From assembly GCA_949130485.1 (NCBI GenBank), contig OX422191.1:1057441-1121440 (forward strand): 64,000 nt of DNA, written 5' to 3'. Positions 1 through 12,600 of this stretch are shown in pieces. Within the stretch, counting starts at the first letter, position 1. Each line of letters starts with the position of its first letter. The stretch comes from Agelas oroides. Lineage: Eukaryota; Porifera; Demospongiae; Agelasida; Agelasidae. The position numbers were made by a program, and so were the translations under genes. The notes under the pieces are model-generated. The model was given only the letters and a program-made list of their open reading frames with translations. It was not told the DNA's origin and made no database searches.

Positions 1-527
1 AATGCAGGACCTAGCTATGTGTACGTGTGCACACATGTAATCCCAATGGTAACAGGGGAACCTGTGCACTCCTAGCCCCACCCTTAAAATTACCAGTGCT
101 CACAGTCTCAAGAAAGAGGGAGTGGTGGGGGGACAAGAATATTGTCCAGAGGAAGTAACCAGATAATGCTGCATCACTAAGATGGTTGTCCCTCCCTCAA
201 TCAAAAGAGCTTCATCATTGGTCAGAAAATGTGTGGGCGGTGTAGTAGTAAGTACATTATGAAAGTCACGGTTGTACAGATATAACGCGATAGTTCCCGA
301 TTACCCAAAATTAAGCGCATGCGCAAACAGTGGATACCAGGCTCTTATTTTCCCTGCCCACCAAGAACCTTGGTACGAGGCTAAACTGTACCGTGCATTT
401 CAATAGCTTCAACCAAAACCAACCATGTACTGTACTGGTACTGCTACACCAGTTGAGAGTGTACACAACCATTGCTGCAGTCCCAGTGTACAACTCTTAA
501 GAAGTAGACATGAAGGGCTGAACTCAC
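1..527. repeat. partial intron repeat unit
   Basis: This is the right-hand part of the approximately 0.96 kb exon-intron unit, cut by the window edge. It holds the stretch around AAGATGGCTGTCCCTCC and, from about 325, the short repeat whose minus-strand reading gives SLVPRF. No LRR exon lies in it. Confidence 0.75.
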
Positions 528-611
528 TTTAGTGTCTGAAGGCTCTGGTTCACTTGCAACGCTACAGCTAATTCACGAGCACCTTCATCTGAGATCTGGT
601 TCCAACTGAGG
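528..611 (-). CDS. LRR exon, class A
   Basis: 84 nt, phase 2 in and out. It reads LSWNQISDEGARELAVALQ followed by VNQSLQTL. Donor is GTGAGT and acceptor is TATGCAG. The exon is identical to the one at 3172-3255. It is the most downstream LRR exon in the window for the minus-strand gene. Confidence 0.88.
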
Positions 612-3600
612 CTGCATAATGTCAGAGAACAAGAGATGAGAGGTGGTTCAACAAACCTTTTCACTTTGTGTAAGATATATTTTCTCTCGATACCTCACTA
701 CTGACACACAGTATCAGACACTATGTGTCAGCTAGTCAAGTAGAGGAGTACTCCCTGTGTCACAGTCACTGGTGATTTTAGCGTGAATTAATATAAGCAG
801 AGGGCGGGGTCTAACCACACGGGAAGTTAAGTCAGTGCTCCACCGGACACTGTAGACACAGATAACTCACTTGGGGTGCTCCACTATAGTAACTGTATCA
901 TGGTATATATGATGTCATGTCACAGAGAGGATGCAACAATTACAATAATGCAGGACCTAGCAATGGTAACAGGGGAACTGGTGCACTCCTAGCCCCACCC
1001 TTAAAATTACCAGTGTTCACAGTCTCAAGAAAGAGGGAGTGGTGGGAGGACATGAATATTGTCCAGAGGAAGTAACCAGAAAATGCTACATCACTAAGAT
1101 GGCTGTCCCTCAATCAAAAGAGCTTCATCATTGGTCAGAAAATGTGTGGGCGGTGTAGTAGTAAGTACATGTTATGAAAGTCACGGTTGTACAAATATAA
1201 CACGATAGTTCCCGATCTCCCAAGATTTCTGAGAATTTAAGCACATCCGCAAACAGTGGATACCAGGCTCTCCTTTCCCCGCCCACTGAGAACCTTGGTA
1301 CGAGGCTAAACTGTACCATGCATTTCAATAGCTTCAACCAAAACCAACCATGTACTGCACTGGTACTGCTACACCAGTTATGAGTGTACACAACCATTGC
1401 TGCAGTACCAGTGTACAACCCTTAAGAAGTAGGACATGAAGGGTTGGACTCACTTTAGTGTCTGAAGGCTCTGGCTCACTTGCAACGCTGCAGCCAATTC
1501 ACGAGCACCTTTGCCTGAGATCTGGTTCTGACTCAGGCTGCAGAATGTCAGAGAACAAGAGATGGGAGGTGGTTCAACAAACATCTTCACTTGCGTAAGG
1601 TATATTTGGTCTCGATACCTCACTACTGAGAGACAGTATCAGACACTGTGTGTCAGCTAGTCAAGTAGAGGAGTACTCCCTGTGTTACAGTCACTGGTGA
1701 TCTTAATATAAGTAGAGGGCGGGGGTTCAACCAGCCGGGGAGTTCAGTCAGGCACTCTACCGGACACTGTACACACTAATAAGTCACCTGGGGTGCTCCA
1801 CTAGTAGCCGTACAAGGGCATACATGAATGCATGCAGGAGAGGCTCGTGGGAAGCGAGATAATGATTGAGCTACTTTGCATGCCTACGTCGGTCAGCCTC
1901 TCGTCTTTACTGCGTCCGGCCTCCGGGAATCATCCTCTGCTCAATGGTGTCACTGTACTTGTAGATTATAACCAGGAAACGGGTGCAGTGACACTGTCGA
2001 GATTCCCGGAGGAAGCAACAACGAGAGGCTGACCGACAGAGGCACGAATGAGGTTGTGCCTACGTTGTTCAGCCTCTCGCTGCACTCGTACCCTCATTAT
2101 CATGCATGTGCGCCGCTGTACATTTTATTCCTGAACATTACAGAGAAAACCGAGATTTGAACTCCACACTGCACAATTATGTGCCTCACTTCCCACTCAG
2201 CAATCATGGTATATATGATGTCACAGAGAGGATGCAACAATGTAGCACCGAGCTATGTGTACGTGTATGCACATGTAATCACAATGGTAACAGGGGAACT
2301 TGTGCACCCCCAGCCCCACCCTTAAAATTACCAGTGCTCATAGTCTCAAGAAAGAGGGAATGGTAGGAGGATAAGAATATTGTCCAGAGGAAGTAACCAG
2401 ACAATGCTGCATCACTAAGATGGCTGTCCCTCCCTCAATCAAAAGAGTTTCATCATTGGTCAGAAAATGTGTGGGCGGTGTAGCAAAAGAGCTTTATGTA
2501 GTGTAGCAGTAAGTACATGCTATGACAGTCACCGCTGTACAGATATAACGCGGTAGTTGCTGATCTCCCAAGATTTCTGGGAATTAAAGCGCACGCGTAG
2601 CTTACTAGACCTATCTACCATGCTTTTGTTTTGCCCATTTGTTAGGTGGTTCTGGAGAGATTTACAGATAGGCGGTAGGATGCTTAGTACGTACTAATTT
2701 TGATTTTAGTATACAGTGAATGATTATGTTTTCAGACAGATCATTTGGAGGACAAAATTGACACTGCTGCAACTTTTGGAACGGCCAAGGAGAAAAGCAT
2801 TCGACTCAGTTGATCATTACTGTTTGTGGAAAAAGCTAGTTCAACTGGGAATTAGTCAACAAACTTTAACAATCCTGCAGTCAATGTACTCAAAAGCCAT
2901 GTCAAGTCTGAAATTGTCAAATCACGAGGTCACAGACCAGTTCCGTTGTGAAGTGGGAGTGAGGCAACAAACAGTGGATACCAGGCTCACGTTTTCCCCG
3001 CCCACTGAGAACCTTGGTACGAGGCTAAACTGTACCATGCATTTCAATAGCTTCAACCAAAACCAACCATGTACTGCACTGGTACTGCTACACCAGTTAC
3101 GAGTGTACACAACCATTGCTGCAGTCCCAGTGTACACCTCTTAAGAAGTAGACATGAAGGGTTGGACTCACTTTAGTGTCTGAAGGCTCTGGTTCACTTG
3201 CAACGCTACAGCTAATTCACGAGCACCTTCATCTGAGATCTGGTTCCAACTGAGGCTGCATAATGTCAGAGAACAAGAGATGAGAGGTGGTTCAACAAAC
3301 CTTTTCACTTTGGGTAAGGTATATTTGGTCTCGATACCTCACTACTGACACACAGTATCAGACACTGTGTGTCAGCTAGTCAAGTAGAGGAGTACTCCCT
3401 GTGTTACAGTCACTGGTGATTTTAGCGAGAATTAATATAAGCAGAGGGCGGGGTCTAACCACACGGGAAGTTAAGTCAGTGCTCCACCGGACACTGTAGA
3501 CACAGATAACTCACTTGGGGTGCTCCACTATAGTAACAGTATCATGGTATATATGATGTCATGTCACAGAGAGGATGCAACAATTAGAATAATGCAGGAC

Positions 3601-6600
3601 CTAGCTATGTGTACATGTGCACACATGTAATCATAATGGTAACAGGGGAACTGGTGCACTCCTAGCCGCACCCATAAAATTACCAGTGCTCACAGTCTCA
3701 AGAAAGAGGGAGTGGTGGGGGGACAAGAATATTGCCCAGAGGAAGTAACCAGAAAATGCTGCATCACTAAGATGGCTGTCCCTCCCTCAATCAAAAGAGC
3801 TTCATCATTGGTCAGAAAATGTGTAGGCGGTGTAGTAGTAAGTACATGTTATGAAAGTCACGGTTGTACAGATATAACTCGATAGTTCCCTATCTCCCAA
3901 GATTTCTGAGAAACTAAGTGCATGCACAAACAGTGGATACCAGGCTCTCCTTTTCCCCGCCCACTGAGAACCTTGGTACGAGGCTAAACTGTACCATGTA
4001 TTTCAATAGCTTCAACCAAAACCAACCATGTACTGCACTGGCACTGCTACACCAGTTGAGAGTGTACACAACCATTGCTGCAGTCCCAGTGTACACCTCT
4101 TAAGAAGTAGGACATGAAGGGTTGGACTCACTATAGTGTCTGAAGGCTCTGGTTCACTTGCAACGCTGCAGCCAATTCATGAGCACCTTCATCTGAGATC
4201 TCATTCTGACTGAAGCTGCATAATGTCAGAGAACAAGAGATGAGAGGTGGTTCAACAAACCTCCTCACTTTGTGTAAGGTATATCTGGTCTCGGTACCTC
4301 ACTACTGACACACAGTATCAGACATTGTGTGTCAGCTACGTAGTCAAGTAGAGGAGTACTCCCTGTGTCACAGTCACTGGTAATTTTAGCGTGAATTAAT
4401 ATAAGCAGAGGGCGGGATCTAACCACACGGGAAGTTAAGTCAGTGCTCCACCGGACACTGTAGACACAGATAACTCACTTGGGGTGCTCCACTATAGTAA
4501 CAGTATCATGGTATACATGATGTCATGTCACAGAGAGGATGCAACAATTAGAATAATGCAGAACTTAGCTATGTGTACGTGTGTACACATGCAATCACAA
4601 TGGTAACAGGGGAACTGGTGCACTCCTAGCCCCACCCTTAAAATTACCAGTGCTGACAGTCCCAAGAAAGAGGGAGTGGTGGGGGGACAAGAATATTGTC
4701 CAGAGGAAGTAACCAGACAATGCTGCATCACTAAGATGGCTGTCCCTCCATCAATCAAAAGAGCTTCATCATTGGTCAGAAAATGTGTGGGTGGTGTAGT
4801 AGTAACTACACGTTATGAAATTCACGGTTGTGCAGATACAACGCGATAGTTCCTGATCTCCCAAGATTTCTGGGAATTGAAGCGCATCTGCAAACAGTGG
4901 ATACCAGGCTCTCATTTTCCCCGCCCACTGAGAACCTTGGTACGAGGCTAAACTGTACCAAGCATTTCAATAGCTTCAACCAAAACCAACCATGTACTGC
5001 ACTGGTACTGCTACACCAGTTGAGAGTGTACACAACCATTGCTGCAGTCCCAGTGTACACCTCTTAAGGAGTAGGACATGAAGGGTTGGACTCACTCTAG
5101 TGTCTGAAGTCTCTGGTTCACTTGCAACGCTGCAGCTAATTCACGAGCACCTTCATCTTTGATCTGGTTCAAACTGAGGCTGCAGAATATCAGACAACAA
5201 GAGATGAGAGGTGGTTCAACAAACCTCTTCACTTAGTGTAAGGTATATTTGGTCTCAGTACCTCACCACTGACACACACTATCAGACATTGTGTGTCAGC
5301 TAGTCAAGTAGAGGAGTACTCCCTGTGTCACAGTCACTGGTGATTTTAGCGTGAATTAATATAAGCAGAGGGCGGGGTCTAACCACACGGGAAGTTAAGT
5401 CAGTGCTCCACCGGACACTGTAGACACAGATAACTCACTTGGGGTGCTCCACTATAGTAACAGTATCATGGTATATATGATGTCATGTCACAGAGAGGAT
5501 GCAACAATTAGAATAATGCAGGACCTAGCTATGTGTACGTGTGCACACATATAATCACAATGGTAACAGGGGAACTTGTGCACTCCTAGCCCCACCCTTA
5601 AAATTACCAGTGCTCACAGTCTCAAGAAAGAGGGAGTGGTGGGGGGACAAGAATATTGTCCAGAGGAAGTAACCAGAAAATGCTGCATCACTAAGATGGC
5701 TGTCCCTCCCTCAATCAAAAGAGCTTCATCATTGGTCAGAAAATTTGTGGGCAGTGTAGTAGTAACTACACGTTATGAAAGTCACGGTTGTACAGATACA
5801 ACGCGATAGTTCCCGACCTCCCAAGATTTCTGGGAATTGAAGCGCATGTGCAAACAGTTGATACCAGGCTCTCCTTTTCCCCGCTCACTGAGAACCTTGG
5901 TACGAGGCTAAACTGTACCATGCATTTCAATAGCTTCAACCAAAACCAACCATGTACTGCACTGGTACTGCTACACCAGTTAAGAGTGTACACAACCATT
6001 GCTGCAGTACCAGTGTACAACTCTTAAGAAGTACTTATATAAAGTTGGGACTCGGTAAGGTGTCCAGATTTAACCTGGTGTCCTTATTTCAGGGGTGTCC
6101 TTTAAGAGAGGTTCCACTGTACTCCCGGTGAAGTTATTAGGTCTTTGTGAATTATGCTGGGTGCATCAATTAGAGTAATGCAGGATGTACGTGATGTATG
6201 TATGTCATAGTCTTGATGGATACTGAGGGGGGCCTGTGCACCCCCAAACCCCACAGACCCCCACCCCCATAGCTGTACTGGAGTGCATCACTTTCAAAAT
6301 GCTTCATACACTGCTATGTATAGCATGATTATTTTGTAATTAATTGTAATTTACTCATAGTTCTATACATCACTTTGCGTGTATTCATAAAGTCATAGTT
6401 ACGAGTGTACACAACCATTGCTGTGTACACCTCTTAAGAAGTAGGACATGAAGGGTTGGACTCACTTTAGTGTCTGAAGGCTTTTGTTCACTTGCAAAGC
6501 TGAAGCCAATCCACGAGCACCTTCATCTGAGATCTGGTTGCTCCAGAGGCTGCATAATGTCACAGAACAAGAGATGAGAGGTGGTTCAACAAACCTTTTC

Positions 6601-9600
6601 ACTTTGTGTAAGGTATATTTGGTCTCGGTACCTCACTACTAAGTATCAGACACTGTGTGTCAGCTAGTCAAGTAGAGGAGTACTCCCTGTGTCACAGTCA
6701 CTGGTGATTTTAGCGTGAATTAATATAAGCAGAGGGCTGGGTCTAACCACACGGAAAGTTAAGTCAGTGCTCCACCGGACACTGTAGACACAGATAACTC
6801 ACTTGGGGTGCTCCACTATAGTAACAGTATCATGGTATATATGATGTCATGTCACAGAGAGGATGCAACAATTAGAATAATGCTATGTGTACGTGTGCAC
6901 ACATGTAATCACAATGGTAACAGGGGAACTGGTGCACCCCTAGCTTCACCCTTAAAATTACCAGTTCTCACAGTCTAAAGAAAGAGGGAGTGGTGGGGGG
7001 ACAAGAATATTGTCCAGAGGAAGTAACCAGAAAATGCTGCATCACTAAGATGGCTGTCCCTCCCTCAATCAAAAGAGTTTCAATATTGGTCAGAAAATGT
7101 GCGGGTGGTGTAGTAGTAAGTACATGTTATGAAAGTCACGGTTGTACAGATATAACACGATAGTTCCCGATCTCCCGAGATTTCTGGGAAATTAAGCAGT
7201 CGTTACGCCAGCGTACCGGAAGTCATACATTTCCTATTGCCGTGCCCGGTATCCGTATACCATTCAGCCCCACCCCCTCAATTTTCGGCTGAAATATTAC
7301 CAGAATTGCTCCTTCCTATTCTACGAAATGACAAAGAGATGAGCCTTAAAAAGTGCATGTAGAAATAGAGCCAACATTAACAACTTTGCAAAGTTATACT
7401 ACTTCCACAATGACTCTACTTGCATCACTTTCCCCTGCAGGTTGCCGACTCTGGTCAAAAGTGGGTGGAGCTAACATCACCTGAACTTCTTTGTTACAAA
7501 TCGTTCCGCCGCATGCTTTTCTTTATTTCAGTCTACACTGAGATTGTAAATGAGCTAGATTTCATGCCCTTCTTTTTTGGTAACTGGCGTGAAAACATAA
7601 AGTGACTTGCTATGATCATAAAGTATTACATAAAAATTACATCAATTTTTACATGAAGTACAACTGTATACAAACTGTAAGGCGCTAAAATCCGCACACA
7701 AGCAGCTGTTGAGCGGCCATCTAGCAAGCGACAAGCTACAGCAACGCAGTGTGTTGCAAATGCTGTCTCTGGCTTTCCAGCTCCACCTACTGGTGTAACA
7801 AGGTATTTCCTCCCCCTCCCTAACATTAATTTGCATATAAAATTCATATAAATGAAGACGAATTTTGTTGTGTCTTCAGCACTCCATTCTCACTGTCACG
7901 AGCTCTTCTTGTCTTGCTTGCCCTGGCCAGAGGAGGCAAAAATAATTATATGTAACAGCAACAGCAATCATATCAAGAATTTTGTGACCATTTGCTGAAG
8001 ATAGCACCTAGTAGCACCTTTACACCACGGGGACAGTACAGGAATATAATTCGTACAAAAGTAGATAATTTCAATTTTAGCTGTACGATTTAATTAGAGT
8101 ACGAAAATTATCGAATATTCCGAGAAACGGGGGGTGTACGAATAAATAGAGCATTTGTACGAAGTGAATAGAAGAAAAACGCGTGCAAGTTTTCGACTCT
8201 TAGCCAACATTGAAGAATGAACTTACAGCATGCTGTACAGCATTCGCTTAACATTTAATAAACCTGCGGGAACACACGGACTGACCCTTACCCCGGCTCA
8301 TTTCGACATCGTCCCTGCCTGTACGATCAGAACCAAGAGCCAAAAGAACTTGTTCATTCGCATTTGTGGACGTTGGAAACACTCTCACCATATTGCGTAA
8401 ACTCAGTGCTTGTGCTCAAATGCGCTTCCGCTGTACGAATATTTCATTTTTACATGTACGAATAAATTAGAGTACGTAATTTACCACCCAGAAAAGGGGG
8501 GTGTACGAATTAATAGGGTGTACGAATTATTAGAAATTCTACAGTAATACTGTGACAAGATATCAATTTTCCAAGTCACGACCAAATTCTTCGCACTAAA
8601 AGCTTTCATTCCATGGAAGTTTCATGTCACATACCGTAAAATCGTAAAATCGGGAAAATAGGCACCCCATGAATACATGCACCCACACATTTTGGTTACA
8701 GCAACCAGATTGTGCTTATAAGCACCCCTATAAAAGTAGGCACCCCATATGAAAAGGTACCCGTTACTACGCAAACGGAAGTAAATTTGCTTTTTGGATC
8801 GTAGTGGCTAATTTACGCCAGTGTCTATCTCCGATTGTAAGCAAGCTATCAACACAGGATATGAGCCAAATTTAGGCAAGGTCTCTTGATAAAACATATA
8901 TATAACCCGTTACCTAGGCAACATATAAGAATGTTGCTCATATCTCTCTTGTACAGTGATGTTGCCTAGGTAACAGGTTATATAATAGTTAAATCCCTCC
9001 CTGGGGTGTGGTCTCGCATATTGGTGTCTGGCTATGCCCGACACCAATGTGTAAAACGACCACCCCCCAGGGAGGGATTTAACTATTACATAGAAATTAA
9101 CAAAAACCTTTCACAGATTCGTTAGTTTCAAGTGCTTTATGTTGGTGGGCAGGGTTGGCAACAATTGATCGATTGATTGCTGAATGTATCTCTGGTTCTA
9201 AAAAAGCTATAAACATTGGACTGAAATTAGCACAAGAAGAACCTCTAACCTAAAATACATCACAGTTACAACTATAATCCGTTCCCACACACTGTTTTTG
9301 ATTGTGGCCAGCTTCCGTGAAGTAGCATTGTTGCCTGAGCCCCAGTATTGCTGCTGCTGCTCCAGGGACGGCTCAAGTTAGCTACTGCTATCTTCGAAGC
9401 AACTCTGCCCCCAGACCCCGGTTAAGGGCTGATGGTACTAATATTCATAGGGTACTTGTAATTGATGGGTACTTATACTCCCGAGTTTACGGTATACCGG
9501 CAAAAATAAGTCACTTGTTCATTGCAGTTGGCATTGTTATTCGTGCTGCACACTCGTAACAATACAGATGGCAACCTTGTGCAGCTGGATAAGCGAGGGT

Positions 9601-12600
9601 CCACTGTATGACATGCACAAGTTGGCTACAAGACAGTTATCAAACACACCCAGGGGCTTTGGTAGTCTTGGAGTTGCACCCACTAGTAGGCTTATGTACC
9701 TTCCACATGGCTAATAGCATTACGTCATCTTCCTTGGTCCTCATCCAGGTCTATTGTGAGACGATGACAGCGAACTCATACACTGCGGAGAAATGGAGAG
9801 TGAAAGTGAAGATGAAACACTGTAAGTTACAGTGGTTGTGCTACCTAACTCTATTGCCCACGATAGATCAAAGCTAAAGTGATACTTGTGCTCTTCTCTT
9901 TTACCTCACAGGTACTGAAACATTATGCTAAAAATATATATGGAAAATGAACATGTTGACATCTATTATGTTTTTAAGTGAATTGGATGTTGTGTGACTA
10001 TTTTTGACACTACTACAATCAAGTTTACCTGAGCTGGATAACTTTGTTACATTTCATTCCGCCTGCTCCAGTAGCAAAATGTCTTCAACAGTTGGACGAA
10101 GGAGGCATCACTACACCTCCGAAAAGTGGAAATCAAACTGGCGTGGCTGATCTGTACACGGTATTCACGATAACACTCAGACGATGCAAAAATCAAAGAG
10201 TAGTTTTTCTCCGTAAACAGCCAGTACATTTGAACAGTCTTAGCTCAATTTTTTCCTCGATCAGCTAAAATCAGTCTTTGATCCCTACTGCAACTCCCTG
10301 ATACAGCCAACAACCAATAACTTGGTAGTTCACTGAGATCTTGCTGGACAAACCAACGGTGGCTGCTCTGCTTACACGTGGTCAATTTGCACTTCCGGTA
10401 GGCGTGGCCGTTGCAAAAGAAAACGCATATTTGGAACGCTGGCGTAACGACTGTAAGTGCATGCGCAAACAGTGGATACCAGGCTCTTATTTTCCCCACC
10501 CACTGAGAACCTTGGTACGAGGCTAAACTGTACCATGCATTTCAATAGCTTCAACCAAAACCAACCATGTACTGCACTGGTACTGCTACACCAGTTGAGA
10601 GTGTACACAACCCTTGCTGCAGTCCAACTGTACACCTCTTAAGAAGTAGGACATGAAGGGTTGGACTCACTCTAGTGTCTGAAGGCTCTGGTTCACTTGC
10701 AATGCTGCAGCCAATTCATGAGCACCTTCATCTGAGATTTGGTTCCGACTGAGGCTGCAGAATGTCAGAGAACAAGAGATGAGAGGTGGTTCAACAAACC
10801 TTTTCATTTTGTGTGTAAATGATGTATACAATCTAGTCTCATTCCAAGGTTGATATAAGGTTCTCGTTTTCCCCGCCCAAACAGTTGATACAAATCATTG
10901 TGAATGCGTGCAAGAAGAGCGTGCAACAATTTTCCGTAGTTATATCTAGCTGGGCACAAGACTAGGGATGCAGACAATTAATCATCCACACAAGTATATA
11001 GTACATACCAAAACGCATGCAAACATACGGTATTTTACGGTACTCTATAGAGAACTTGCTGTCGTATAAGCTTGATGCTCTTTGTACTACTGTATAGCGG
11101 GAAATTTTTGAGGGGTCCAATTTTCGCGGAAGGGGAATCTTCAAAGATTTCTCGGTCTAATTTTCGCAGATGGCCGTTCCAGAACTGCTCCGCCCACAAT
11201 ACCTGGTTGACTCCGCCTCTTACCGCATGCGCACACGGGCTCGAACCGGCCGAAAAACTTCGGCTATAGATAGTAGGAGAAATGGCACGCAACGCATATG
11301 ATCGAGGCTATGGTCCGTGGTTATCACATGTACAAGGAAATTTGGTGTGCTGCTGTTGGAGAAGAGCTATCTTGCATGAGAGAAGTTCAACAACAACGAA
11401 CTGGTGTGCAGTAGACCAGCTGATCGATTGAGCAGCATGCAAATCACAATGGCCATGCCCCCTCTTAATCACGTGCGAGAACTTACGTACAGGTTTTTAT
11501 TTCGCAGGTTTAATTTTCGTGGTTTGCCAATCAACCGCGAAAACTGCGAAAATTGGACCCCTCGAAAATTTCCCGCTATATGGTAGTTCATCATCTTTCA
11601 ACCCATCTGCTGTTCTGCCAACCGTAATACCTTCTTGTAGAAAATCGATGTAGTACCGTAGAATCAAGTTATCAGGCGCACATCATTATTTAGTGCACAC
11701 CGCTTATTAGGCACATGCTGTCTTATTGACAAAATGTGTCTAGACCCTCGATAAGAAGCGCACTACTCTAATTAAACAAACATTTGGAGTGGGCGAGGCG
11801 AAATATTCCACAAGTGGACAAGTTAGAGCAAGCACGCGAAGGTAGTGCGAACGAGGATCACTTTTGCAAATAACAAACCAAAAGTGCGCTAGAAATGTGA
11901 AAAGGACTATTAAAACAATAAACTATATGGCACTGCTTCTCAGAGTTGGTTGAAACATTCGTCATTGCCATTCGCCATCCTCGACGCGCTCATCGACTGT
12001 GAATTCCGTTGACTCACTGCTCTCTACCTCAAAACCTGCATCTCACTCTCAGCTTACACTCACTGGAACTCTTGTGGAAAATACACAATTCATAGGAAGA
12101 ACTACACTAGAGAGTTCAAGTTGCCCTTCCATTCTTAAAGAATAACTTGCGTACACGACTCCATTCATCTTTTATAGCCGTCTGAAAAGCGCCTCGTAAA
12201 CCGGTTCTGACCTCAATCACCAATGATGTCATACTTTTAGAGGCATGGTCAACCTTCAACCCTTGCTATTTGGCACACTTTGATATGTAGCGCATATTAT
12301 TTTACTGCTATCCCATTAAGCGCATGCGCCTAATAACCCGATTCTACAGTATTGCATCCAAAAATTGCTCTGAGATTGCTTCTGTCCCAAAATGGCCTCA
12401 GAGGCAGTCTCAGAGCATCTAATTTCTAAAATTTTTCTGGGGAAACATGCCCCCAGGCCCACCTAGCCTTGCATGTTTATGCATACATACGTATGCACAT
12501 CCACATAACCCCCCCTTCTGAAAATCCTGGCTGGACTCACTTTAGCTCCTGAAGGCTCTGGTTCACTTGCAAAGCTGCACTAAGTGCACAAGCTCCTTTG

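Larger units (their letters stand above)
1538..3171. repeat. expanded type I intron with foldback element and LINE fragment
   Basis: The normal intron unit is interrupted twice: by a foldback element (arms 1884-1955 and 1984-2040) with flanking sequence, and by a segment at about 2601-2966 carrying a reverse-transcriptase fragment. The SLVPRF-type repeat resumes at 2967. The whole block recurs at 39951-41586. Confidence 0.75.
8634..9492. mobile_element. TA-flanked 0.86 kb element
   Basis: The left end CCGTAAAATCG and right end CTCCCGAGTTTACGG are inverted relatives, both bordered by TA. GGCACCCC and its inverse-like GGGTACTT follow inside. It contains two nested hairpins (8901-8982 and 8983-9088). 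No transposase. Confidence 0.55.
7197..10453. mobile_element. 3.26 kb DNA element with 18 bp terminal inverted repeats
   Basis: It starts CAGTCGTTACGCCAGCGT and ends with the reverse complement (ACGCTGGCGTAACGACTG). It is flanked on both sides by TAAG (7193-7196 and 10454-10457). Uninserted units read GAAATTAAGTGCATGCGC, so the flanks are a 4 bp target duplication. The inside holds nested elements (8039-8544, 8634-9492) and no complete transposase that I recognise. Short open frames at 7420-7605 and 9608-9877 are too weak to call. Confidence 0.75.
10755..12540. other. cassette-type intron with two TA-flanked elements
   Basis: About 1.8 kb without an exon. It contains the CCGTATAGCGGG element (11090-11583) and the CCGTAGAATC element (11656-12349). 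A hairpin around 12366-12417 follows (TGCTCTGAGATTGCTTCTG against the complementary CAGAGGCAGTCTCAGAGCA). Nothing coding was seen. Confidence 0.7.

Noticed and set aside
311-493. Minus-strand frames beginning MYTGTAAMVVYT and containing SLVPRF, repeated about 23 times
   Set aside because: They are translations of the repeat segment next to each LRR donor. The frame ends vary, there are no splice or start signals, and a plus-strand frame overlaps them in the same DNA.
5576-5809. Plus-strand frames MCTPSPTLKITSAHSLKKEG and relatives
   Set aside because: They lie in the type I intron repeat, need a non-ATG start, end variably and have no recognisable domain.
7420-7605. Plus-strand frame after a good CCCCTGCAG acceptor-like site
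   Set aside because: The peptide has no recognisable domain and no donor or partner exon.
9608-9877. Possible exon with MESESEDETL tail inside the 3.26 kb element
   Set aside because: A stop lies just upstream in the useful frame and no transposase motif was seen.
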